64,000 nt of DNA from Acholeplasma sp. Its GTDB lineage: Bacteria; Bacillota_I; Bacilli_A; Acholeplasmatales; Acholeplasmataceae. Shown piece by piece: positions 17,045-25,452 of this stretch (positions are counted from its first letter, which is position 1; each line of letters opens with the position of its first letter). The translations under genes and the position numbers were made by a program. The notes below the pieces were generated by a model. It did no database searches. It worked only from the letters and a program-made list of their open reading frames with translations, and was not told the origin of the DNA. The stretch spans positions 23,590-87,589 of the forward strand of contig DUPY01000056.1 of NCBI GenBank assembly GCA_012838065.1. Reading direction: 5' to 3'.

Positions 17045-18418
17045 ATGTCAAAGAAAATACTAAGTATGTATAAAAACAACCCGTTATATGTTATTTTGCC
17101 GATATTATCCATAATAACTTTTAGTTTATGGCTTTTTTCGGTTGATGGCTATATTGTAACGGGAATTTTTATTTTGTTGTTCTTTGTATTTTTAAAATTG
17201 AAGCTTCCAAAAGTCTACTTGCTAATGTTGCTTATTTTTAGTTTACCTTCGTATCATGGCAATTTTAAAATACTTGATTATGAGTTCAAATTTGTTTTAC
17301 CATTCCATACATTAAGTGTTTTTGTTGGTAGTGTATACATTCGTGATATGATTATGCGAAAAAATTTTTATAAAGGTAAACTTTTTTATCCGTTACTAGC
17401 AATTTTTATCTATAGTCTTATTTCCGTTTTATGGAGTCCTCAAAAGCTAGTATCACTTAATGCAGTACTGTTAATAGGTGTTTCCTATATGAGTTACTTC
17501 ATCATTATCAACTTTAATGATGATGAACATATAAAATTAGCTGAACTTTCTGTAATACTTATGACATTTGGTTTGGTATTAAGTTTGGAAATATTTACGA
17601 TTTATCTTAGAATGGCTACGAAAAATTCAAATAATATTGATTTTTTCTTACATCAAATATGGGATAATCCAAATTTATTTGCTGCGTTATACGCATTTAT
17701 CATTCCGATTAGTTTATATAAATACCGAAACTTTAAATGGAATTTAAAATATATGATATTTATAGTCTTAGACTTGTTGATTATTTATGGTATGTACTTA
17801 ACGCGTTCTAGAGGTATATACTTAGGTGCTGCAGTAGCGATAGTATTAAGTTTCTTTATATATAAATTTAAACCTAAGATAACGTTTATTATATTTACTT
17901 TAGCTGGGGTAGCATTTTTCTTTGTAACAATTTTTACAATTGTGTTAAAAGATGCATATCCAGGGCTTTACCAACTGTATTATAATGTGTCAACATATCG
18001 TATTTTATGGTATGAAGTAGCTTATAATAATTTTATAGAAACACCGTTTAATGCCATTTTTGGTACGGGTGTTAAATCTTCCGTTTATTATATAAGCCAA
18101 ATCAATCACCCCCATGCCTATTACCATAGTTTCATCTTCCAAATTATGGGAACACTTGGAGTCATCGGTCTGATTTTATATTTATGGTCTTATATTAAAA
18201 TGTATGGAATATTTAAAGATATACCAAAACAATATTCACTTATTTTAGTGGCTGTATTCATGCATCTTGGTCATGAAATTGTAGATATTGGTTTTGAGTA
18301 TCAGTACTTAGGCATGTTTTTCTATATATTGGTTGCCTATGTTGAAAGAAGTTGTATGTTTGATAAAAATCATAATTTAATTGAAAATAATCTCGAAATA
18401 GAAAAGAGCATATCCTAG
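17045..18418 (+). CDS. O-antigen ligase / Wzy polymerase-like membrane protein
   Basis: A 457-residue polytopic protein with about 11-12 membrane segments and the Wzy_C signature region: a loop of about 60 residues (YNNFIETPFNAIFGTG to NHPHAYYHSF, near 335-365) before FQIMGTLGVIGLILYL. The family (WaaL, Wzy, TuaE-like) moves or polymerises undecaprenol-linked or lipid-linked glycans at the outer face. In a wall-less lineage it would serve lipoglycan, capsule or glycolipid assembly, which is inference. The ribosome-binding site is weak, and it follows dnaB by 9 bases, so translation may be coupled. Its stop codon lies in the loop of a terminator. Confidence 0.75.
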   Translation: MSKKILSMYKNNPLYVILPILSIITFSLWLFSVDGYIVTGIFILLFFVFLKLKLPKVYLLMLLIFSLPSYHGNFKILDYEFKFVLPFHTLSVFVGSVYIRDMIMRKNFYKGKLFYPLLAIFIYSLISVLWSPQKLVSLNAVLLIGVSYMSYFIIINFNDDEHIKLAELSVILMTFGLVLSLEIFTIYLRMATKNSNNIDFFLHQIWDNPNLFAALYAFIIPISLYKYRNFKWNLKYMIFIVLDLLIIYGMYLTRSRGIYLGAAVAIVLSFFIYKFKPKITFIIFTLAGVAFFFVTIFTIVLKDAYPGLYQLYYNVSTYRILWYEVAYNNFIETPFNAIFGTGVKSSVYYISQINHPHAYYHSFIFQIMGTLGVIGLILYLWSYIKMYGIFKDIPKQYSLILVAVFMHLGHEIVDIGFEYQYLGMFFYILVAYVERSCMFDKNHNLIENNLEIEKSIS

Positions 18419-18440
18419 TTTTGGATATGCTCTTATTATT
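18404..18440. terminator. Bidirectional terminator between the O-antigen-ligase-like gene and gcvPB
   Basis: AAGAGCATATCC (18404-18415) pairs perfectly with GGATATGCTCTT (18423-18434), flanked by A- and T-runs on both sides. The forward gene's TAG (18416-18418) is inside the loop. Confidence 0.9.
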
Positions 18441-18446
18441 TTTGTA

Positions 18447-19889
18447 TTATAAATCTTTAAAACTTACCTTAGGAGAACGCGCAGCAGTAACTTCGTCGAG
18501 TCTACGAACAGGTGTCGTATGTGGTGCATGTTTTACCTTTTCTGGCTCTAGAATTGCTTCTTCAGCAATAACTTTAAGTGCATGAATGAAAGCATCTAAT
18601 GTTTCTTTAGATTCGACTTCTGTTGGTTCAATCATCATTGATTGACTAAAAATGAGTGGGAAGTAAATTGTAGGTGCGTGGAATCCATAGTCTAACAGAC
18701 GTTTTGCAATATCAAGTGTTTTAACATGTGTACTTTGATCGATTAAGCCATCAAAGACAAACTCGTGCATGCAGTAGTCTTTAATTGGTAATTGGTATAA
18801 GTGTTTGAGAGATGCTTGAATGTAGTTTGCGTTTAAGACTGCATAGGGTCCAATTTTACCAATATTTTCTTTGCCTAAAGAAAGAATATAAATATAGGCT
18901 CTTAAGTAAACACTAAAGTTTCCATAGAAGCTACCTACCATCCCAATGGAATCTTCAAAGTTTTTAAATGTATAACCGTTATCTGTTTTAATGACATGCG
19001 GGTTTGGTAAGAATTCGACTAATTTTTCACTAACACCAACTGGACCGCTACCCGGACCGCCACCACCATGCGGTGTTGAGAATGTTTTATGTAAGTTTAA
19101 GTGAGTTATGTCAAAGCCCATGTCTCCTGGCTTTGCTTTACCTAATAATGCATTTAGATTCGCACCATCATAGTAAACTAATCCACCAGCTTCATGCACT
19201 AAATCAGCAACTAATTTAATATCTTTTTCAAAAACACCTGCAGTATTTGGGTTTGTTAACATTAAACCAGCGACAGTGTCATTCAATGCCGCTTTTAACG
19301 CTTCAATATTAACCGTGCCATCATCGTTTGATTTAATTTCAACGACATTAAATCCAGCAACAGAAGCACTTGCAGGGTTTGTACCATGTGCACTATCAGG
19401 AACAATAATCGTTTGTCGATTGAAGTCTTTGTTTTTATCGTGGTATGCACGCATAATCATTAAGCCAGCAAGTTCACCATGTGCTCCAGCAAAAGTATTA
19501 AGAGAGTATGCATACATACCGGTAAGTTCACTTAACATACGATTTGTCTCGTAAATGACATGTAATGCACCTTGTGCAGTTGATGTTGGTTGAAGTGGAT
19601 GAATCGCTTGAAAACCTCTTAAACTTGCTAATTGATCGTTTATTTTAGGGTTATACTTCATTGTACAAGAACCAAGTGGATAGAAGTTTGAGTCAATACC
19701 AAAGTTCTTTTTAGAAACGTTTGTGTAATGTCTTACAACATCTAATTCACTAACTTCAGGTAAGTCTAGTGGTTCCATGCGTAATAAGTTACTTGGTAGG
19801 GTTACAGTCTTGAAATCATCGGATTTAAAGTGGTAGCCAATACGTTCGTTTTTCGATAGTTCAAAAATTAATTTGTCGTAATAAATCAT
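18447..19889 (-). CDS. gcvPB: Glycine dehydrogenase (decarboxylating) subunit 2
   Basis: A 480-residue PLP-dependent half of the glycine cleavage P-protein. The cofactor lysine is in LNLHKTFSTPHGGGGPG near residue 270; DGANLNALLG and SAHGTNPASA are also conserved. With GcvPA it decarboxylates glycine and passes aminomethyl to the lipoyl arm of GcvH. It begins in a 4-base overlap with the gcvPA stop, is last in the gcvT-gcvH-gcvPA-gcvPB operon, and ends next to a bidirectional terminator. Two-subunit P-proteins are typical of Bacillota. Confidence 0.96.
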   Translation of the reverse strand: MIYYDKLIFELSKNERIGYHFKSDDFKTVTLPSNLLRMEPLDLPEVSELDVVRHYTNVSKKNFGIDSNFYPLGSCTMKYNPKINDQLASLRGFQAIHPLQPTSTAQGALHVIYETNRMLSELTGMYAYSLNTFAGAHGELAGLMIMRAYHDKNKDFNRQTIIVPDSAHGTNPASASVAGFNVVEIKSNDDGTVNIEALKAALNDTVAGLMLTNPNTAGVFEKDIKLVADLVHEAGGLVYYDGANLNALLGKAKPGDMGFDITHLNLHKTFSTPHGGGGPGSGPVGVSEKLVEFLPNPHVIKTDNGYTFKNFEDSIGMVGSFYGNFSVYLRAYIYILSLGKENIGKIGPYAVLNANYIQASLKHLYQLPIKDYCMHEFVFDGLIDQSTHVKTLDIAKRLLDYGFHAPTIYFPLIFSQSMMIEPTEVESKETLDAFIHALKVIAEEAILEPEKVKHAPHTTPVRRLDEVTAARSPKVSFKDL

Positions 19890-21196
19890 TTGAATGCCAC
19901 CACCTTTTCGATAAAGTTGTTTATATCTTTTAATGTTGTTTTTTCAGTTACTGCAAACAAACCAACATTGTTTTCAATTTCAAGCGGTCCTAAAATATTA
20001 TGTGTCAATAAATAATTATTCAAAGCTTTTAGATCAACACGAGCTTTTAATGCAAACTCACGATAGAATGGTTGATTAAATACAGGTTCAAATAAACCTG
20101 TATGAATTAATTTAGTGTATAAATCATGAGAAGCATTTAAAACGTGTTGAGTCATTTCTTTAAGTCCATTTTTTCCAATTAACGATAGATAGATTGTTAC
20201 ACTTAATGCCATAAGTGATTGGTTCGAACAAATATTTGAGTTCGCTTTAGCACGTCGTATGTGTTGTTCACGAGCTTGGAGTGTTAAGACAAACGCACGT
20301 TTTCCATCAACATCTGTTGTAACACCGCAAATACGACCGGGCATTTTGCGCATAAGGGCATTAGTAGTAGCAAGATAGCCGACATAAGCACCACCAAAGC
20401 TTAGTGGCACGCCAAGCGATTGAAGTTCACCTGCAGCAATATCAGCTTTAAATGAAGCTGGACTTCTTAGTATACCAAGAGACTGACCATCTTGGTTTAT
20501 AATAAGTAATCCTCCTTGTTCATGAATCCAATTTGAAATATTTGTATAATCTTCAACGATACCATAGTAGTTTGGGTTTTGAACGATAACACCCATATAA
20601 TCGTTTGATTGATCAAGGGAATGAATATCGGTAATGCCATCTTTCATTGGTATCATTTTTACATTGATTTTTTTATAACGAGCATATGTTTTAATGACTT
20701 CGAGAATACTAGGGTTTATTGTTTCAGACACTAAAATTGTATTTTTCTTTGTATGTGCATTTGCCATAAACATCGCTTCAGCAGTAGACGTAGCACCATC
20801 ATACATTGAGGCGTTTGCGACATTTAAACCAGTTAACATAGTAATCATCGATTGAAATTCAAAAATATACTGTAAAGTTCCTTGAGAAACTTCCGGTTGA
20901 TAAGGTGTATAAGATGTTAAAAATTCTTGGCGGCTAGATAATGCAGATACAACACTTGGCGTGTACGTATCATAAGCACCAGCACCTCTAAAGATTTTTA
21001 AGATTTGGTTTTTTCCTGCAAGCTCATTTAAGTGATGGTCAAGTTCAATATCACTTAGTGCTAATGGAATATTATAATCTTTTTTTATTTGTAAATCTTT
21101 AGGGATAGCTTTAAATAAATCATCAATGTTTTTCGCTCCAATAACTTTTAACATTTCCTCTACATCATGTTGTGTATGGGGAAAGTATTTATGCAT
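19886..21196 (-). CDS. gcvPA: Glycine dehydrogenase (decarboxylating) subunit 1
   Basis: A 436-residue subunit beginning MHKYFPHTQHDVEEML, typical of GcvPA. Conserved stretches are FRGAGAYDTYTPSVV near residue 88, QGTLQYIFEFQ, and GVTTDVDGKRAFVLTLQAREQHIRR near 290. It lacks the PLP lysine, as expected for this subunit, and forms the heterotetramer with GcvPB. AAGGGGG lies before the ATG. The gene lies 11 bases after gcvH. Length is about 10 residues short of Bacillus GcvPA. Confidence 0.96.
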   Translation of the reverse strand: MHKYFPHTQHDVEEMLKVIGAKNIDDLFKAIPKDLQIKKDYNIPLALSDIELDHHLNELAGKNQILKIFRGAGAYDTYTPSVVSALSSRQEFLTSYTPYQPEVSQGTLQYIFEFQSMITMLTGLNVANASMYDGATSTAEAMFMANAHTKKNTILVSETINPSILEVIKTYARYKKINVKMIPMKDGITDIHSLDQSNDYMGVIVQNPNYYGIVEDYTNISNWIHEQGGLLIINQDGQSLGILRSPASFKADIAAGELQSLGVPLSFGGAYVGYLATTNALMRKMPGRICGVTTDVDGKRAFVLTLQAREQHIRRAKANSNICSNQSLMALSVTIYLSLIGKNGLKEMTQHVLNASHDLYTKLIHTGLFEPVFNQPFYREFALKARVDLKALNNYLLTHNILGPLEIENNVGLFAVTEKTTLKDINNFIEKVVAFK

Positions 21197-21207
21197 GTTA
21201 GGCCCCC

Positions 21208-21573
21208 TTATAACGTTTTCTTGTATGACTCTTCATCGATAAGTGTTTTTAGTTCACTTTCATCAAAAACTTCAATTTCAATAAAGAAATTTTTGTAAGG
21301 GTCTTCGTTAACAAGTTCAGGACTATTTGTAAGTTCTTCGTTAACAGCGATTACTTTACCACTTACTGGCATATAAAGGTCAGACGCAGATTTAACACTT
21401 TCAACAGCGCCAAATGTTTCGCCTTTATCAAATGTTTCGCCAACACTTGGTAATTCAATATAAACAATCGCACCGAGTGCATCTTGAGCATAATCGGTGA
21501 TACCGATTCTCGCTTTGTTTCCGTTAAATTCTAACCATTCGTGCGTTTCTTGAAATAATAAATTTTTATTCAT
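21208..21573 (-). CDS. gcvH: Glycine cleavage system H protein
   Basis: A 121-residue lipoyl-domain carrier. The lipoylated lysine is Lys61 in AVESVKSASD, and ETHEWLEFNG and DPYKNFFIEIEV mark the family ends. It shuttles the aminomethyl and reduced lipoyl groups between P, T and L proteins. The frame stays open upstream to 21699 inside gcvT, but AGAGGAG directly before the ATG at 21573 and the family N-terminus fix this start. Lipoate ligase or synthase and the L-protein are not in this window. Confidence 0.96.
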   Translation of the reverse strand: MNKNLLFQETHEWLEFNGNKARIGITDYAQDALGAIVYIELPSVGETFDKGETFGAVESVKSASDLYMPVSGKVIAVNEELTNSPELVNEDPYKNFFIEIEVFDESELKTLIDEESYKKTL

Positions 21574-21574
21574 A

Positions 21575-22660
21575 TTAATTTTTCTCCTCTGTTTGATATT
21601 TTTTGGTATAGAAAGGATTTTGAATAACTTCAGCCAAGACTTGGTTTTTTCGAATGGATACATAAAATTGGTCACCGATATTGCTGTAGTTTTTGTCAAC
21701 TAATGCAAGACCTAAGGCGCTACCTAGTGTTGGAGATAAGTAGCCTGTCGTGACATAACCAATTTCTTTGTCATTTTTCATAATAGGGTAGGATTCTCTA
21801 GCAATACCTTTGTCGAGCAATTTAAATCCGACAAGTTTTCTTGTTTGATTTTGCTTATGTAGTAAAAGTTTTTCTTTGCCGATAAAGGATGGTTTCTTCA
21901 ATTTTACAGCAAAGCCTAAACCTGCTTCAAAAGGTGTAATTTCATCAGATATTTCGTGACCATATAGCGGAAGACAAGCTTCAAACCTTAGGGTATCACG
22001 ACATCCAAGACCACAAGGTTTGGCAAAGTTTAAACTTTCATTAAATAAATCAACAATTAAATGTGTTCTTCCATATATTTCAAATCCATCTTCTCCGGTA
22101 TATCCTGTTCTCGATACAATAACGAAGAGGTCTTTGTAAGGTATTATTTTAAATTGCATGAAGTTAAGGTCTGTGACAACATGTTCTAACAATTGATTCA
22201 CGTTATTTTTTGATTCAGGTCCTTGTAAGGCAATAAGTCCATATTCATCACTTAGGTTGCGGATATTTAAATTAAATGTGCCTTTATTTTGCAGTAACCA
22301 TGCAAAATCTTTTTCGATGTTTGATGCATTGACAACTAACAGTATTTTTTGTGGTGTAATGACATAAACTAATAAATCATCAATGACATAACCGTCTTCA
22401 TTTATAAGAAGTGTATAAGTCACTTTATTAATTTCATCACTTATTAAATTTGACCCAATGTAGTTAATAAATTTTAATGCATCTTGTCCTTCAACAATAA
22501 TTTCACCCATATGCGATACATCAAAAACGCCGACATTGTTTCTAACCGCTTCATGTTCTTGGGTAATACCTTCATATGAAACAGGCATTAAAAAACCACC
22601 AAACTCAACCATTTTGGCATTGAGTTCAAGGTGCTTTTCGTAAAGAATTGTCTTTTTCAA
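21575..22660 (-). CDS. gcvT: Glycine cleavage system aminomethyltransferase (T protein)
   Basis: A 361-residue T-protein that moves the aminomethyl carbon from GcvH to tetrahydrofolate, releasing ammonia. Conserved features include VFDVSHMGEIIVEG near residue 44 and RTGYTGEDGFEIY near 188, with the folate-contacting GLGCRDTLRFEACLPLYG near 222. It starts with TTG (22658-22660), with GGAGG 8 bases upstream. It is the first gene of the gcv operon. The divergent gene at 22765 leaves only about 105 bases, with a TATAAT-like -10 readable on the minus strand and no room for a tandem glycine riboswitch. Confidence 0.95.
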   Translation of the reverse strand: MKKTILYEKHLELNAKMVEFGGFLMPVSYEGITQEHEAVRNNVGVFDVSHMGEIIVEGQDALKFINYIGSNLISDEINKVTYTLLINEDGYVIDDLLVYVITPQKILLVVNASNIEKDFAWLLQNKGTFNLNIRNLSDEYGLIALQGPESKNNVNQLLEHVVTDLNFMQFKIIPYKDLFVIVSRTGYTGEDGFEIYGRTHLIVDLFNESLNFAKPCGLGCRDTLRFEACLPLYGHEISDEITPFEAGLGFAVKLKKPSFIGKEKLLLHKQNQTRKLVGFKLLDKGIARESYPIMKNDKEIGYVTTGYLSPTLGSALGLALVDKNYSNIGDQFYVSIRKNQVLAEVIQNPFYTKKYQTEEKN

Positions 22661-22764
22661 TTAAATTCCTCCCTAGTCTTTATGTTTATTATACAATAAA
22701 CGCCAACCATATAGCATGCATAAACCTTAAAAATTAGTGTATAATATAACTCAAGGTGATGAAT

Positions 22765-23541
22765 ATGTTAGTAAACAAAATTTTAATTAATTTTGAGCAT
22801 CAAAAAGTTGATAACACCAAAGGTGTTGTTTTTATCATACACGGGATAGCTGAGCACTTAGAATATTACCGTGATTTAAGTCATACGCTAAACGAAGCTG
22901 GATATGATACGATTACTTATGATCTTCGTGGTCACGGACAGTCAGGTGGCAAAAGAGGCTATGTAAAAAAATATAGTGATTTTGTTGATGATTTGCACAT
23001 ATTGATAAGAGAACTTACAAATAAAGAAGATAAGATTTTTTTAGTTGGTATAAGTTTAGGCGGTTTAATTGCTCAATTATATCGTATACGTTACGGACAC
23101 TTAAGTGGTGTAGTAACGGTTGGTTCACCATTAACGGGTATTAAGGTTAATTTCATTCAAAGAATTGGATTAAGATTATTTGGTTTTTTAAAAATGAAAA
23201 CAAACTTTTTAGATCCTAAATTGTCAAATAACTTTGATGATGTAATCGAAGACCCCTTAGCACTTCCATACTTTCATTTAAGAATGGGTTATCAAATGTT
23301 AATTAGAGGTGCGAAACATTTAGAAAAAAATCAAAATAAAAATCTCACACCGATGTTACTCATGCATGGTGGAGATGATAAAATTGTCTTACCAGAAGTA
23401 TCAAAAACATTTATGGAAAGAAGTAATGCCACAGATATCGAAATGATTGAATATGATGGTGTAAAACATATGGTTTTTAAAGATATTTTAAAGGAAGAGG
23501 CAGCGAACGATTTAATTCGTTGGCTAGATAAACGTATATGA
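22765..23541 (+). CDS. Alpha/beta-hydrolase, monoacylglycerol-lipase (serine aminopeptidase S33) type
   Basis: A 258-residue hydrolase. The oxyanion region is FIIHGIAEHLEYY near residue 25, YDLRGHGQSGGKRGY near 53, the nucleophile elbow is GISLGG near 94, the Asp is in HGGDDKIV near 204 and the His in VKHMVF near 235. This pattern matches bacterial monoacylglycerol lipases, which would fit next to glpK: lipase releases glycerol, GlpK phosphorylates it. In-frame starts at 22756 and 22759 exist, but they overlap the AAGGTG ribosome-binding site, so 22765 is chosen. It overlaps glpK by 4 bases. Confidence 0.85.
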   Translation: MLVNKILINFEHQKVDNTKGVVFIIHGIAEHLEYYRDLSHTLNEAGYDTITYDLRGHGQSGGKRGYVKKYSDFVDDLHILIRELTNKEDKIFLVGISLGGLIAQLYRIRYGHLSGVVTVGSPLTGIKVNFIQRIGLRLFGFLKMKTNFLDPKLSNNFDDVIEDPLALPYFHLRMGYQMLIRGAKHLEKNQNKNLTPMLLMHGGDDKIVLPEVSKTFMERSNATDIEMIEYDGVKHMVFKDILKEEAANDLIRWLDKRI

Positions 23542-25001
23542 AAAAGTATGTACTAGCAATCGACCAAGGAACGACATCTTCTAGAGTCGTATTAGTAGAT
23601 AGATTTGGTGATGTCAAACATATTGAACAAATGACAATTGGTCAAAGTTTCCCGTTTGATGGCGCAGTGCTTCAAAACGCAGAAGAAATCTATGATTCTG
23701 TTGTTTTGCTTATTGATCGCATGTTTAAGCGTCACGATGTTGACCCAAAAGATATTATCGCAATGGGAATAACAAATCAACGCGAGACGACAATTTTATT
23801 TGATAAAACAACAGGAAAGTCTCTATACCATGCAATCTCCTGGCAAAGCCGTCAAACAGAAGAGATTACAAATAAATGGATTAAAAAAGGGTATGATGAT
23901 ATCGTACTAAGGAAGACAGGATTAAAAATAAACCCTTACTTTTCAGCAAGCAAAATACGTTATATATTAGATCGTATTAATGCAGATGTTGAAAATGTTC
24001 GTTTTGGTACTGTTGATACATATTTACTATATCGACTAACGAACAATAAAGTTCATAAAACAGATGTGACAAATGCATCACGCACAATGATTTTTAATAT
24101 TGAAACATTAATTTGGGATGAAGAACTTTTACAAATGTTTAATATTCCAAAATCAATACTTCCAGAAGTTTGTGCAAACGATGAGCTTTATGGATATTAC
24201 AATTATAATGGTATTGATATTCCGATTTACGGGATGATTGGTGACCAACAATCTGCATTATTTGGTCACCAATGTTTCGAGCCTGGAGAGGCTAAAGTTA
24301 CCTATGGTACGGGCTGTTTCATGCTGATGAATACGGGGGCAGACATTTATTATTCGGATAACGGATTAATTTCAACCATTGGTTGGCGAATGAAAAACAA
24401 AACAACATACGCACTTGAAGGTTCTGTTTTTATGGGCGGTGCCGCAGTAAAATGGATTAGAGACCGCTTGGGTATTATAAAAAACGCAAGTGAAACAGAA
24501 AAACTAGCAGCATCTTCAAATGATGACACACTTTATGTCGTTCCTGCATTTGTTGGCCTTGGAGCACCATATTGGGATAATCAAGTTCGCGGCTCAATTC
24601 TTGGGTTAAAGAGTCATACAACAAAAGCTGATATCGCTAAGGCCACATTGAATAGTATCGCATATCAAGTGAACGATTTGCTTGAAGTTATGGATAAAGA
24701 TGCTAAAGTAAATATTCAGTCAATTTCCGTTGATGGCGGCGCATCAGAAAATCGATATTTAATGCAATTCCAATCATCGATTTCACAAGTAAAACTTATT
24801 CAAACAGCGGAATCGGAAGTTACAGCATTAGGAGCAGCTTACTTAGCAGGGCTTGCCTCAGGATATTGGAACTCTTTTGAGGAACTAAAGAAAAATCGTA
24901 AAATCAAACAAATTTTCCATCCATTATTATCAAAGGATGAAGCAAAGAAACGATATGAAAAATGGTTGCTTGCAGTTAAAGCAACACAAAGTTTTAGGTG
25001 A
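23538..25001 (+). CDS. glpK: Glycerol kinase
   Basis: A 487-residue FGGY-family kinase: LAIDQGTTSSRVVL at residues 5-18 (ATP-binding), TNQRETT near 78, ISWQSRQT near 97 and GDQQSALFGHQCFEPGEAKVTYGTG near 235. It makes glycerol 3-phosphate for phospholipid synthesis or for glycolysis via GlpO/GlpD. The start overlaps the stop of the preceding hydrolase (ATGA), so the pair is probably translationally coupled. The facilitator glpF and an oxidase are not in the window. The phosphorylatable His of the glpK subfamily used by HPr in Bacillota is not obvious. Confidence 0.94.
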   Translation: MKKYVLAIDQGTTSSRVVLVDRFGDVKHIEQMTIGQSFPFDGAVLQNAEEIYDSVVLLIDRMFKRHDVDPKDIIAMGITNQRETTILFDKTTGKSLYHAISWQSRQTEEITNKWIKKGYDDIVLRKTGLKINPYFSASKIRYILDRINADVENVRFGTVDTYLLYRLTNNKVHKTDVTNASRTMIFNIETLIWDEELLQMFNIPKSILPEVCANDELYGYYNYNGIDIPIYGMIGDQQSALFGHQCFEPGEAKVTYGTGCFMLMNTGADIYYSDNGLISTIGWRMKNKTTYALEGSVFMGGAAVKWIRDRLGIIKNASETEKLAASSNDDTLYVVPAFVGLGAPYWDNQVRGSILGLKSHTTKADIAKATLNSIAYQVNDLLEVMDKDAKVNIQSISVDGGASENRYLMQFQSSISQVKLIQTAESEVTALGAAYLAGLASGYWNSFEELKKNRKIKQIFHPLLSKDEAKKRYEKWLLAVKATQSFR

Positions 25002-25005
25002 TTAA

Positions 25006-25452
25006 ATGATTAAAGTAGTATTTGTCTGTCTTGGCAACATATGTAGGTCACCAATGGCAGAAGGCATGTTTAAAAGAATGATTGAAGAGAAAGGACTTTC
25101 TCGTCAATTCATTATTGAATCTAGAGCAACATCCAGTTATGAAATCGGTAATCCACCTCATCATGGAACCGAGCGTATATTAAGAAGAATTGGTGTAAGT
25201 ACAAAAGGTATGTATAGTAAAAAAATCACGCAAGGTGATTTTGAGTTTTTTGATTATATCGTCGCGATGGATAGTTCCAATGTCCGAAATCTTATGGCGA
25301 TGAGCAATTCTAAATATCACAGTAAAATTCAAAAAATCTTAGATATCGATGTACCAGACCCTTACTACACCTTAGATTTTGATGAAACATTTGAGTTGTT
25401 GAGCAAAGGACTTAATCAACTATGGAAGAAAGTAAAGGAAGAAAAACTATGA
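25006..25452 (+). CDS. Low-molecular-weight protein tyrosine phosphatase
   Basis: A 148-residue phosphatase with the P-loop VCLGNICRSP: Cys8 is the nucleophile and Arg14 the phosphate binder (C-x5-R). The general acid is the Asp in DVPDPYY near residue 123. The family dephosphorylates phosphotyrosine or phosphoarginine. AGGTGATTAA before the ATG is the ribosome-binding site, 4 bases after glpK. Its stop overlaps the pepF start (ATGA). No tyrosine or arginine kinase is nearby. Confidence 0.93.
   Translation: MIKVVFVCLGNICRSPMAEGMFKRMIEEKGLSRQFIIESRATSSYEIGNPPHHGTERILRRIGVSTKGMYSKKITQGDFEFFDYIVAMDSSNVRNLMAMSNSKYHSKIQKILDIDVPDPYYTLDFDETFELLSKGLNQLWKKVKEEKL

Noticed and set aside
21574..21699. 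Long N-terminal extension of GcvH into gcvT
   Set aside because: The added residues overlap the coding end of gcvT and do not resemble GcvH; AGAGGAG marks the start at 21573.
22661..22764. Glycine riboswitch before gcvT
   Set aside because: Space is too small for a tandem aptamer and no characteristic motif was found.
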